64,000 nucleotides of DNA, taken from Cinnamomum chago. Lineage: Eukaryota; Streptophyta; Magnoliopsida; Laurales; Lauraceae. Location of the stretch: assembly GCA_038049695.1 (NCBI GenBank), contig CP142453.1:35501501-35565500 (forward strand). Direction: 5' to 3'. The notes below the pieces were generated by a model that searched no databases, was not told the DNA's origin, and saw nothing but the letters and a program-made list of their open reading frames with translations. How positions within the stretch are numbered: position 1 is the stretch's first letter; each line of letters begins with the position of its first letter. The position numbers and the translations under genes are program-made. This document shows positions 1 through 9,967 of this stretch, piece by piece.

Positions 1-186
1 TTTCATAACTATTTATTCCAATGCACAACCACATTTCTATCCCATTTTGAGCCCTCATATCAATCCCTTTTGAGCCCACACCAACTTGCCTAAACCAAAC
101 AATCCAATCCACTTATCCATAACCCATTTCCAACCCAAACTCAAGCCATTGTTCTATCACTAACTTACCTAAGCCTTTCATTGCTA
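1..186. other. No gene seen
   Basis: AT-rich sequence with short C-rich words. No coding frame, RNA gene or repeat boundary could be supported. Confidence 0.5.
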
Positions 187-1015
187 TTCTTATGAAGTCC
201 CACATCGGAAAGAAATAAAAAGAGAGCAAGGCAAATGTTTCTATATAAGGAATGTAGCCCTATGCATCTGAAAGAACACAAGCAAGGAGAGACACATCCT
301 CTTTACTTAAGCTAATCATGTAATTGAGAGTATTGAAAAGAGAAAGTGAGGAAAGCCTTGTAATAATTGAAGACTTGAAATGAAAATTAAAGCTTTGTCT
401 TCTCCAATTGGTGGCTAATCCCTTTGATTGGATGGTCTGAATGAAGCCAAGTTGATGCTATTTTCTTTGCTTATTTTCTTTATCCTAATTTAATGTACTT
501 AACATGTTAGAGTAGATTTGTCTTCATTGTATTGTGCAACCTTCCATGTGTATTTTCTATCTTAGCATTCTTTTTTACTATGTGTGCTTATGTTTGATAG
601 ATTATGCTTAGGATTTAATACCCTTTGATGGTTTATGCTTACTTTTGATAAGTAGTCATTAGGGATCTTTGCTTTTATAAATGAAAGGAAGTCTTGGCTA
701 TTGGATTGTTGGTTTATTATCTTAGAGCTTTCAAGTTGTATTTTCCAAATCTAAGCATTGATTTGTCTTTAGATTTGAGTGTTTGTTTGGAAAAAAGAGA
801 AGGGCATTTGTGCTGGATTAACGACACTTTTTAAATTTTACATGCTTTAATCTATCCATTACTATTGATTGCTGCTCGTATTTGGCCCCACCTTTTATCT
901 TATCTTATTTTACTTTGATTTCATTCTATTTAACTATGTCTATTCACATTTCCACACACTTTAATTAACTTGTTTTAATTCTCACACTCCATTTTTATAT
1001 CCACCCCATCAATTC
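187..1015 (+). repeat. Dispersed repeat A, copy 1
   Basis: This noncoding block begins with a TCCCACATCGG-type word. It aligns collinearly with 12,225-12,918 and, for its first part, with 13,474-13,745. The shared words include TTTACTTAAGCTA, GGTGGCTAATCCCTTTGATT, AAGTTGATGCTATT, CTATCTTAGCATTC and TTCTCACACTCCATTTTT, with many substitutions and small indels between copies. It may be the LTR or body of an old retroelement. No protein, terminal repeat or target duplication was found, so the family is not named. Confidence 0.7.
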
Positions 1016-2704
1016 CATCTCTTCCATATCCATTATATCACCTCTCCTCCCTCTATTAGCTTATTTGTTCTTACCCTGTGTGTGTTTGTTTTCATTCCCC
1101 TATGATTTAGCACTATTTTAGCACACTTTTTCTTCATCTCCAATTCTTCAGCCATTCATTGTCTATCTTACTCACTTGTTCTTCTTATTAACTAGTTTCC
1201 ATTGATTTTTTTTATCTTGATCTTTGACTTGTTATTTTCACACACTTGTTTACTAATATTCTTATTTGGTAGTTTTTGTTACTAACATTGCTCCTTTGTT
1301 CTTGTTACTGACCTTTTTCTTGGTTTGTTAATTGTTTTGGTTCTCACTTGAATTCTTCTATTTTTACTAACATCTCTTTGTTATCTAGTTTCTTGTTTTC
1401 TTTTAGTTTGAGAATTTTATTTTGTTTTATCTCCCTTGTTATTTTCTTGTTTCTTGATTTCATTATTTTTGTTAGCGTCATCTCCATTTGTAGTTGTTAG
1501 CTATATTTGAGTTAATACTCCTTGTCGTTGATCATTGTTACTTTCCTTGTCACAATCCTCATTGGACCGATATTCGGACTTCCATAATTTTATTACTTGA
1601 GACAACTGTATACTTGCGGAATTTGCACCAGGCTAATGATTAGATGAAAAGCCCTTTACCGCTTGGGTTGTCTCGTGGTTATCAATTGCACACCCTTTTT
1701 AAGACCCCATCCCTTCCTAATCTCAATTCACACCTAATTAATAAAGATTAGGGTGTCTAATGTGTTGATTTGTTGATTAGTTATAGTAATTTGGTAGATT
1801 AGAGGGGTTTTGTAATGCCCCTGGCCTTAAATAGGGATTAGATGTTAATTAATGATATTAGGCTAATTAATTGGGTTCAATAGCTTTAATACTTTGCTAG
1901 TTGAGGGATTAGAATTGGTGGAACTAGGCTTAGTAGCATAAGCGCTAGGATTAGAGAGTGGTTGCATTAGATGGAGGTTAGCATGCATGCATTCATGGCA
2001 TTGGCCCATTATTAGACCCATCTTGGCCCAAGAACCAACCCATGAACCCATACCCATTTACTAAGGGTTTTGTTATAAACCCCTTAAACCATAGGGTCCT
2101 ATATGCAGCTTTCCTTTAAAACCCTTACTAAAGACCAAAACGCATTCCCCATCTCCATTCCCATCGATCTCTCTCCCCCTCTCCACTCATTTTCACTCTT
2201 CTCCTCCATCACTCAAGCATCAAGCTCAAGGTCTCCCATAGCTTCCTAGGGTTCTCTCATCATCCTAATTATCATCTTCTTCCTCCATCAACAATCTAGT
2301 AAGTGTCCATTCCCCTTTCTCACGTAGCTTCTTGTTTTCTTCATTAGGAGCATGCGTTTATGTGCTAGAGGCTTTTCCTTTCTTTTTTGGCAAGTAGGAG
2401 AAGGATTCTTATATTAGTGTGCTTTGGTGAGAGGTGGTGTGGATCTTTGCATTTGGGCAAACCCCAGGCTTCTAAGAAGAGGGGTTTTTTAACAAATCAG
2501 AGGGAGGCAAGAGAATACATGTTCATAATTCTTATTTATGTTTATATTAATTGATTCATTGCATTTATTGTGTAGCTATTCTTTATTTCAGGCTCTTAGC
2601 ATAATAATGGTATCATGTTGAGCATTAATGGCTTTTATTGGTGATTTGGATTAATGGCCCTTAATTGGAAAATGGTTAGGGGAAATGGGTGGTAGTGTGT
2701 GGTT
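1016..2704. other. Gene-free AT-rich stretch
   Basis: No convincing reading frame. The part at 2,100-2,330 is pyrimidine-rich and resembles an untranslated leader, ending near AATCTAGTAAGT, which looks like a 5' splice site. It could be an LTR promoter or leader, but no partner LTR was found in the window. The short open frame at 1,863-2,057 has low-complexity composition and no family resemblance. Confidence 0.4.
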
Positions 2705-2796
2705 CCAATGATTTAATGGGTTTCCAATGACTTGATAAGTGTCAATGATTTATTGGGTTTCAATGATGTAATGGGTTTCAATGATTTAATGGGTTT
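2705..2796 (+). repeat. 18-19 bp minisatellite, five units
   Basis: Five adjacent units of the type CAATGATTTAATGGGTTT, with the second unit most diverged. Noncoding. It lies in the flank of the minus-strand pararetrovirus half. Confidence 0.85.
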
Positions 2797-3251
2797 TAAT
2801 GTTTAATAATTATATGCAAATGACTCGACTGGGATCGAACCAGTATCCTCTTAGTAAGACTGAATTGGAAGAAAGGAAAGAAAGCGGAAGATTCACAAGT
2901 GTTTGGTATGGATGATGTGAGACAAGGGCTCACATTCTCTATTTATAGACTTTCCTACTGAATTATATTTGAAATGTATTTGAGATCCGCAATGGGATAA
3001 GATGTATACGTCATTTGCACTGTATCACTGTTGCATATAATATGCATTACTGTTGCTGCTTATGAGTGAACTGTATTACTAACTTCATTGCTGACGGACT
3101 TCATTGCTATTACTATTGCATGCATCTGACAGTCGACTGATAAATTTATTGTTGTATTCGCTGTAGGGTGCAGATTGTATTGTATGATCTGCAGAGACTG
3201 TGGTGGCTGCATGGACTTGTAGCTATATTGTTGACTTTGAATTCCAAAACT
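2797..3251. other. Flank of viral relic, no gene
   Basis: Noncoding. A short stretch at 2,827-2,845 looks like the T-arm of a tRNA on the minus strand, but no cloverleaf surrounds it. The right part, rich in CTGCA words, probably belongs to the 3' noncoding or intergenic region of the minus-strand caulimovirid half. Confidence 0.4.
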
Positions 3252-3338
3252 CTTTATTTGGAATGGTGCTTCATAGAATACTTTATTTGGAATAGTGCTT
3301 CATAGAATACTTTATTTAGAATAGTGCTCCATAGACTA
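3252..3338 (-). repeat. 3 x 29 bp tandem repeat in viral noncoding region
   Basis: Three perfectly phased 29-bp units (3,252-3,280, 3,281-3,309, 3,310-3,338), plus-strand form starting CTTTATTTGGAATGGTGC. The first two differ at one position; the third has a few changes. It lies downstream, in viral sense, of the 391-residue reading frame and its AATAAA. Tandem repeats in caulimovirid intergenic regions can be promoter elements, but that role is only inferred here. Confidence 0.85.
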
Positions 3339-3517
3339 CTATAGACCACTCTAGCTCACAAAAGTGGACTTTTGGTAGTTTTTTTTTTATATTTTTACAA
3401 ATGAGAGCATCCGGATGGACTTTGAATTGTTTATGAGCACAAGATAATGACATGTACTTATGTCTTGACTTTATGTTGTCTAGAAATTGATGGAGGATGC
3501 ATTCCTGATATAGGAGC

Positions 3518-3523
3518 TTTATT
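3518..3523 (-). promoter_or_regulatory. AATAAA poly(A)-like signal, minus-strand viral half
   Basis: AATAAA on the minus strand in the context GCAATAAAG, just after the 3' segment shared with the plus-strand half. The other half has the same word in GCAATAAAT at 11,328-11,333, at the matching place. The conserved position supports a shared 3' processing signal. Confidence 0.55.
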
Positions 3524-3527
3524 GCTT

Positions 3528-3706
3528 GCAGGACACATGGCTGCATGGGGATTGTTGTGCTGACTTGAGGACTGCATTGATAATTGCATTTTTGTGTTGC
3601 TAAATTAATACTGCATGGTAAGTAATGAAGGCTGCATTAGATGGCGAAATTCGCATTGAAATTTGCTTGATCTGTATTTGTAGGAACTGAATGTAGAGTA
3701 ATTGCT
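3528..3706 (-). repeat. Shared 3' noncoding segment of viral halves (minus copy)
   Basis: Read on the minus strand, this aligns with 11,131-11,290 on the plus strand. The first roughly 100 bases align almost without gaps (CAATTACTCTACA, then CAGATCAAGCAAATTTCAATG, then ATGCAGCCTTCAT), and the rest aligns with indels up to CATGCAGCCA. In each half it follows the stop of a different second protein. Both halves therefore end in the same noncoding sequence although their coding contents differ. Confidence 0.85.
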
Positions 3707-3719
3707 GCATGTACTGAAT

Positions 3720-4895
3720 TTAAAATTCGTCTGCACCGCCTGAAGGAGGCAGTGTTGCATCAGAATCATCTTTTTTGACAGAGCCATGCGAGGAAGATGC
3801 TTCTTGAATAAATCCGCCATATTTATTCATAAGGGGATTTCTAAGGAATAAAACTTCATTCTTCATGCGCTGAATTTCTTGGAGAAGATCCAAATGCTGC
3901 TGAGTATTGATTGGAGGTGCTGGGGATGAGGATGTACCATGTACAACATCTTTGAAGCTTTTTGGTAAAATTGTATTAGGAGTTGTTTGCTTCTTGATTT
4001 GATGATTAGCTGTATTAGGTTGTATAATAAGAGAAGCTTGAGGAGAGGAGTGATGAGATTTATTGAGAAATTGTGAAATGTCAAATTTATCCCACCATTT
4101 AATATAAGAAATACGAACAAAACATAATGGCTTCAATTCTTGGGATTTGCCGTAATCCCATCGGAGAATCCATGGAATAGTGGATGAAGTAATAAATTTA
4201 AAGAAAGTATATGAAGGTTCAGAAATTTCAAAACTGGATTGAGATTCAAATGTTTGATAATGGCTTAATAAAGCTTCTGGGAGTATGCAAGATTGTGCGC
4301 CAAAACGGAGCCACCAATTATGCCAGAACCAACGGGGAATGTTTTGATTGCATTTAGAAGAAAAGCTATTGTACCAAGAATGTGATCTTTTTGAATTTTG
4401 ATATAACAAAGTATATTCCCAAGCATTCATGTAGTCATAGTAATCATAGGGCCAAGAGCTCCCATTGGGATTGATGACAGTTTTTGGTGAGAAGAGATTG
4501 TCAGCCCAATCAGTGAGAGTATGAATGTGCATAATCTTCATTTTTGAAAAGGCATGTTCTCCATCTCTATCTTCATGAGTAATGATAACACTTTTTGTCT
4601 GAATCAGAATTGCTTCATAGTACTTGTGAGAAATATTGGGGGCTTTTGGAACAAAATGGCAATTTTTTCGGTAGAGTTTTGAGAGAATTTGATCAATTGT
4701 AAGGTTGGCATGGATTTTATCATCAAGGAAGAAAAGAGCGAATTCAAAGATCTTAATGTATTGAGATTTTTTGAAAGGACTGGAACGATAGGGTGTTTGC
4801 AGCATGGGAGAAGGATTTAAGGCATTGAATTTATTGTTGGAAAGAATATTAAGTGTATCAATGACTGGATTTTTTCCTTTTCCTCTTGGATGCAT
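3720..4895 (-). CDS. Second ORF of minus-strand caulimovirid half, function unknown
   Basis: An open frame of 391 codons with no stop. Its ATG lies inside the last codons of the upstream reverse-transcriptase polyprotein, whose frame ends at 4,858, giving an overlap of about 38 bases. The protein has a basic start (HPRGKGK), a tryptophan-rich middle (WFWHNWWLRFG near residue 190, and WDYGK and WWDKFDI further on), a Ser/Pro/Thr-rich linker, a short heptad-like helix near residues 335-355, and an acidic end. I do not recognise a characterised domain. Position after RNase H fits a viral second ORF. It is not related in sequence to the second ORF of the other half (9,968-11,113). That it has stayed open while neighbours are broken is notable, but expression is unknown. 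Confidence 0.7.
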   Translation of the reverse strand: MHPRGKGKNPVIDTLNILSNNKFNALNPSPMLQTPYRSSPFKKSQYIKIFEFALFFLDDKIHANLTIDQILSKLYRKNCHFVPKAPNISHKYYEAILIQTKSVIITHEDRDGEHAFSKMKIMHIHTLTDWADNLFSPKTVINPNGSSWPYDYYDYMNAWEYTLLYQNSKRSHSWYNSFSSKCNQNIPRWFWHNWWLRFGAQSCILPEALLSHYQTFESQSSFEISEPSYTFFKFITSSTIPWILRWDYGKSQELKPLCFVRISYIKWWDKFDISQFLNKSHHSSPQASLIIQPNTANHQIKKQTTPNTILPKSFKDVVHGTSSSPAPPINTQQHLDLLQEIQRMKNEVLFLRNPLMNKYGGFIQEASSSHGSVKKDDSDATLPPSGGADEF

Positions 4896-6975
4896 CTTTG
4901 CTCACCTTGTTTCTACCCTGTAGAAATTCACTAGATAGAAAATCGGGAAGAGAATTTGAAGAGCCTTTTATATATTCAATGTCGAAATAAAAAATAGCAA
5001 GTAAAGCTTGCTAGCGAGCAAAAATTTGTTTTGATGCAAGGTTTTTGACATCATTTTCCAAAACTTCTTTTATAGATTTGCAATCAATTCGTAAGAGAAA
5101 TTTTTGATTCAAAATATCACCTTGAAATTTGAGTATGCATGAGACTATGGCAAGGACTTCTTTCTTTATTGTAGAGTAATTTTGTTGAGTAGCATTCCAA
5201 GTGCCAGAATAAAATCTAATAATTTGTTCCTTTGACTGTGCAATTCTTTGAAGTAGGATTCCTCCAAATCCTATTTCAGAAGCATCTGTTTGGATTATTT
5301 TAAATAAATCTGGATTTGGAATATTTAAGCATGACTATGATTTTACTTTTTGTTTTATTTTTTGTATTGCTTCTGTATGTTGAGGAGTCCATTGTTTTGC
5401 TGAATTTCTTAAACATTTTTGTTAAAGATTTCTTTCTTTAGAGAGGTTTTGATAAAGATCGGATACATAATTTAGACATCCTAAAAATCTTTGTAATTGT
5501 TTTTTATCTGTTATTTCATCAGGGAAATTGTCAGCAAATTTGATTACTCTGTCAACAGGAGTTATCATTTTATTTGATATTTTATAACCAAGAAATTGTA
5601 TTTCTGTTTGGAAAAGTTTTATTTTTCTTTGAGAAAGGACTAAGCCATTTTTCTTTATGATCCATTTGAAAGTCTTTAAATGTTTCCAGTGATCATCAAT
5701 GGATTTAGAGAAGATTAAAATATCATCAATGTAAACAATTGAGAAATTTTTATAAGGGTGAAAGATTTCATTCATCATTTCTTGAAAGGCTGAAGGAGCA
5801 TTTTTTAGCCCAAAAGGCATGACATTCCATTCATAATGGCCAAAAGGAATAGTAAAGGCGGTTTTATAGTGATCTTTTTCTTCAACCTGTATCTTCCAAA
5901 ATCCTGATTTGAGATCAAATTTTGAAAATATAAAGGCTTCATATAAACGAGTAATAAGATCTTGTTTATTGGGAATTGGATATCTGATTGATTGAAGGAC
6001 TTTATTTAATGGTTTATAATTGATGACGAGGCGAGGAGCCCCTCTTTCTTTTTCAGGAGCATTTTCAACATAAAAGGCTGCACAACTCCAGGGAGAATGT
6101 GATTTGCGGATTAATTTCTTTTGAAGTAAATCTTTAATTTCTTTATCACATAATTCTAACAGTCTAGGACTCATTTGAGATGGCCTTGCTTTAGTAGGAA
6201 TATCTCTTTCATTAAAAGTAGAAATATATGGTAAGGATACTAAATGTTTGTTTCTATGCCAAAACGCAAAAGGTATCTCAGAACAACATTCTTTTATTAG
6301 AGAGGTTTGGAAATTATTAATTTTAGTTTCAAATGCTTTTGATTTTAACTGATCCTCAATTTGACAGAGATTAATGTCATTTTTAAGATTTTCAATATAT
6401 TTTTCTTTATTAGATATGAGTAGGTTTATTTGATTGATTTTTCCAAGATTTGAGAGTATAGAAACAGGTTGAAAACTAAGATTAGAAGTTTTTTCAGAGG
6501 ATTTTGCTTTAAGAAATTTTTTTAGAGTAGTAGTATTTATAACATCAATGATGAATTTGTCGTGAGCACTTAATACGTTTATTGATGAATATGAGGGATG
6601 TAATTCATTATTTTCTTCTTGATCAGAGATGTTTTCTTCTAGATGAGGTTGTGAAAGTAATGTTTTAGAGGTGGAATCTTTTAGGAAGGATTTGTTTATG
6701 GGAGTTGAATATGAAGTTGCATTTAATGTAGTAGTATTTGACTCTTTTGTAACTAGATTGAGAGTAGGTTGCGAGAAAATATTTAGTAAAGAATTATTTA
6801 TGTCTTTATGCTTTATAGTTTCTAAAGAGGGGTGAACAGATTCAACTTTACCTTTCTCGGTTTCCCATGTTTGTGTGGATTTATTAATTGTCATCATTAC
6901 AGTTCGTTTTTTATTTATTTTTGACGAAAGCCAATCAAAGAAAGGGATATTTCGCCGTTCTTGATACTCTAACAT
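4858..6975 (-). pseudogene. Endogenous caulimovirid RT-RNase H polyprotein, decayed
   Basis: One continuous frame of 706 codons broken by three in-frame stops, at 5,422-5,424, 5,335-5,337 and 5,011-5,013, with no frameshift seen. The first 517 codons are open. Reverse transcriptase motifs are clear: the SPW and VINYKPLN region, FDLKSGF, GLKNAPS and the catalytic YIDD. RNase H follows, with TDASEIGFGG, KEVLAI and RIDCKS. It would copy viral RNA into DNA. The N-terminal part matches the region shared with the plus-strand half, then moves through an INVLSA linker straight to the end of the protease region (LGKI). Coat-protein core and aspartic protease are absent. RT type and the following overlapping ORF indicate Caulimoviridae, probably a florendovirus-like lineage; genus is inference. 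The ATG at 6,975 is at the junction and is probably not the original start. Confidence 0.9.
6815..6964 (-). repeat. Inverted repeat arm 1: shared 5' coding segment of viral halves
   Basis: 150 bp, the reverse complement of 7,243-7,392 with about five mismatches by eye. Both arms encode the same polyprotein stretch (RRNIPFFDWLS, then STQTWETEKGK). The similarity stops sharply at 6,815, beyond which the two halves encode different protein. In this arm the frame is open where the partner has two stops. Confidence 0.95.
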
Positions 6976-7798
6976 TCATCCTACAGGCATAGCATTCCCT
7001 GTCTATACAGAAGCAAAATATGAAGATATACAATCAGTAAAATTAACTGAATCAGACTTTGATGCCTCAATCAATACAATCTCCTTGATTCATGAACCCA
7101 ATGAAGAAATACATGATTTCAAAATTGATAAACAATTCCTTCAACAAGATTTATTAAAACATCCAAAGACAAAATGGTTTTTTACCAAATTCTCTAAATT
7201 TGAGAGATCTCAAGTAAAAGAATTGTGGAATGAACAAATGAATCAAGAACGGCGAAATATCCCTTTCTTTGATTGGCTTTCATAAAAAATAAATAAATAA
7301 GGAACTGTAATGATGACAATTAATAAATCCACACAAACATGGGAAACCGAGAAAGGTAAAGTTGAATCTGTTCACCCCCCTTTAGAAACTATTAATGCCA
7401 CTCCATTTAAAAATGCTCTACCGACCTCTAAAATCCTTACTGTTGAACATTTATCTCATCTAGTTGAACAAAGGAACTTTACAAATCTCTATTTACAAAC
7501 TATTGGTTCACAAACTCAAAGAATTGAAAATATTATATCTCACCAAGAATTAAATTCATCATCTCAATATAAAATATCAAGGGATGTTCCCTCATTATGT
7601 TCCGACTTTATTACAAAATTAACTTTAGATAAAAAGCCATTAAAACTCCCTGCTGACTTTCAAAATGACATTTCGTTACGAATCAATCCTCTTGATAAAG
7701 GTAAATCAATAAATGAAGGTACCTCAATTAATGCAGTTGTTGAAGGACCATCAATTCAAATGTTGCTGGAAAGAAGAAGAAGAGAGCTCCACCATTGA
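6976..7798 (+). pseudogene. Plus-strand caulimovirid half: movement-protein tail and linker
   Basis: Reading starts abruptly after the head-to-head junction (HPTGIAFPVYTE), without a start codon. It continues through the shared 5' segment and a Gln/Asn-rich linker to 7,798. Two in-frame TAA stops at 7,283-7,285 and 7,298-7,300 break it. In caulimovirid polyproteins the movement protein precedes the coat protein, so this is interpreted as the end of that region; the conserved movement-protein core is not present. The linker has a possible coiled segment around 7,440-7,560. A frameshift near 7,790-7,803 separates it from the coat-protein frame. Confidence 0.65.
7243..7392 (+). repeat. Inverted repeat arm 2: shared 5' coding segment
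   Basis: 150 bp, partner of 6,815-6,964 in opposite orientation; the 278-bp spacer (6,965-7,242) belongs to the plus-strand half only. The arms are closer to each other (about 97% by eye) than the shared 3' segments are. Either the segment is more conserved or the arms have been homogenised by conversion. Confidence 0.95.
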
Positions 7799-7803
7799 TG
7801 TAG

Positions 7804-9133
7804 TTGTTGAAGGACCGGTCAATGCAACAGTCTCCACCATTGACATTTGATCAAAGATCAATGCCCAACCCCAAAACTCATACATCAAAAACAAAAAATT
7901 ATTACAGTAGACCCACTCCAATGAATCTCCAATTTGAAGAAATTCCTGATATAGCAAATTGTAAATATGATGGTAGTTCATTAGTAGAATGGAATATTGA
8001 TGGACTTACTGAATATGGAATTCTTAATATTCTGCGAAACATGATCCTCTATACGAATGCAGGCATGATCTATGGCAATACACAAGCTAAAATCATTAAA
8101 TCAATCATAATAGGATTTACATGCCAACTTCATGGCTGGTGGGAATATTATCTAACCTCAATTCAAAAAACTAGTATTCTAAATTCCGTCAAAATAAATG
8201 AAGAAGGCAAACCCATTCTTAATACCAATGGCCACCCAATTTCTAATGCCGTTGAAACACTAATTCATAATATTTTAATCAATTTTTCTGGAAATGTTAG
8301 CGATCAAATAGAAAAGTATAGAGAACAATTAATCAATCTACGATGTCGGACTTTATCTGATTTCCGATGGTATAAAGATGTCTTTTTATCCCTTGTTTTT
8401 CAATTATTCAATTCTAATGAAGATTTTTGGAAAGAAAATTTTATTTTTGGCCTTCCAACTCATTTTGCAGAAAAAGTAAAAAAATGTTCTAAGAGAACAA
8501 AATAATGGACGATTAAATTATGCTAACTATACATATGGTGATTTAATTCAAAAAATTTCTCGTGTTGGTATGTCTATTTGCAGTGATATGAAAATTAAAG
8601 CTGATTTACATAAATAAAAGAAAATTGGTAAAAAAGAATTAGGGGATTTTTGCTATCAATTTGGCTATGAACCCCTACAAAATCCATCTAATCGAATTTA
8701 TCAAACTAAACATCGGTCTAAAAAGAAAAGATATAATGAAAAATCATATCGATCCTATAAAAATTACAAAAATTATAAAAAAGGAAAACATGAAAAAAGC
8801 AATTCAAAGAAGCGAAAATCCAGCTCTTCTCCAAAACATAAAACTAATAAATCTGATTATACCTGCTATAAATGTGGCAAAGAATGACATTTTGCAAATA
8901 ACTGTTTTAATAAAGATTCAAAAAATAAAATCAATGAATTAGATTATCATTCTTATAATTCAGAAAATGACAAAGATATCTGTATATGTTGCGAAAGCGA
9001 CGAAAGTTCTTATGATTCTTCCTCTTCATCCTCTTATTTTTCAATTAATGTTTTAAGTGCTCAAGATGAATTACCTCTGGAATTAATAGAAAACATTTCC
9101 TCTGAAGAAGAAAAGAAAAAATATTATAGAAAA
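7804..9133 (+). pseudogene. Caulimovirid coat-protein region with zinc knuckle, decayed
   Basis: The frame at 7,804-8,505 carries a capsid-like domain (FEEIPDI, WNIDGL, GWWEYYL) typical of pararetroviral coat proteins. A frameshift in the A-run near 8,476-8,483 moves the reading to the next frame. That continues through a TAA at 8,615-8,617, a very basic Lys/Tyr/Ser stretch and a CCHC zinc knuckle (CYKCGKE, stop, HFANNC). The knuckle glycine codon has become TGA at about 8,885. After it come an acidic Ser-rich stretch and INVLSA, the linker motif also present in the minus-strand half. The domain would package nucleic acid. Confidence 0.8.
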
Positions 9134-9872
9134 ATGCTTGAAGATAAATCTACTGACAAAACCTCTAAGAAAAATAAAGATTTTCAATCAATTTCTATGA
9201 AAGATATTCTTTCCCAAAAACCTAGCGCTTCAAAACCTTTAACCCTTCAAGATCTCCAAAATAAAATTAATGAAACAAAACATGAAATTGAAAAATTAAA
9301 AGAAGAAGCATCTAAAGAAATTGCTAAATTAAAAAAAAGAATAGAAATCCTTGAATTAGGTAAAGAATTCAGCTCAAATAATCAAGAAGATTCTAATCTA
9401 GAAAAAGAATTTGACGAAGAAATTCAAGAATTCATAAATTCCATTACCAAATATCATTATCATAAATGGTATACAACTGTAACTTTAAAAATCAAAGAAT
9501 TTAATTTATCTGTTGACTGTTTAATTGACAGCGGAGCAGATGTAAATTGCATCCGTGAAGGATTAATTCCAACAAAATATTTGGAAAAAATAAAAAATTA
9601 CACTATTGGCACTGCAAATGGAAAGAATATAATAGTCAATTATAAGATTCCAAATGCTCATATCTGTAAAAATTGAAAATGCATTCAAACTTCCTTTTGC
9701 TGTAACAAAAACATTAACAAATGATGTCATCTTAGGGACGCCCTTCTTATTAAAAATTCAGCCATTTTCTGTAAATACCAATAGAATTTATACATTAATT
9801 GATGATAAGCCTATACAATTTAAATTCATAGAAAGCCCAAGGCTTGGAAAAGTAAATGGAATTACTATTTAA
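9134..9872 (+). pseudogene. Caulimovirid aspartic protease, frameshifted
   Basis: A charged helical stretch (about residues 35-75 of the 9,134 frame, Glu/Lys heptads) precedes a retropepsin-like domain with the catalytic motif LIDSGAD and the flap-side VILGTPFL. A frameshift near 9,665 moves the end of the domain into another frame, which closes at 9,870-9,872. The reading stops at the point (LGKV) where the minus-strand half enters its reverse-transcriptase region (LGKI). No reverse transcriptase follows on this strand: the next frame is the unrelated 9,968 ORF. Confidence 0.85.
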
Positions 9873-9967
9873 TTGCATACATCTTCATATTTCCAAAATG
9901 CAGTTTCATTGCATCAATAAAGATTTTTCATAACTAATTTAATTCCTCTTCCCCTAGGGAACTAGTC
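9873..9967 (+). other. Intergenic spacer in plus-strand viral half
   Basis: 95 bp between the end of the protease frame and the next ATG. It is AT-rich with no feature recognised. No trace of reverse transcriptase is visible, so if RT was deleted the deletion is clean. Confidence 0.6.

Noticed and set aside
2820-2860. tRNA-like T-arm on the minus strand (GGTTCGATCCCAG)
   Set aside because: No matching acceptor 5' strand, D-arm or anticodon arm could be folded around it. It is at best a tRNA fragment or chance.
8661-8942. 93-codon Lys/Ile-rich plus-strand frame
   Set aside because: Out-of-frame reading of the basic stretch and zinc knuckle of the viral coat protein.
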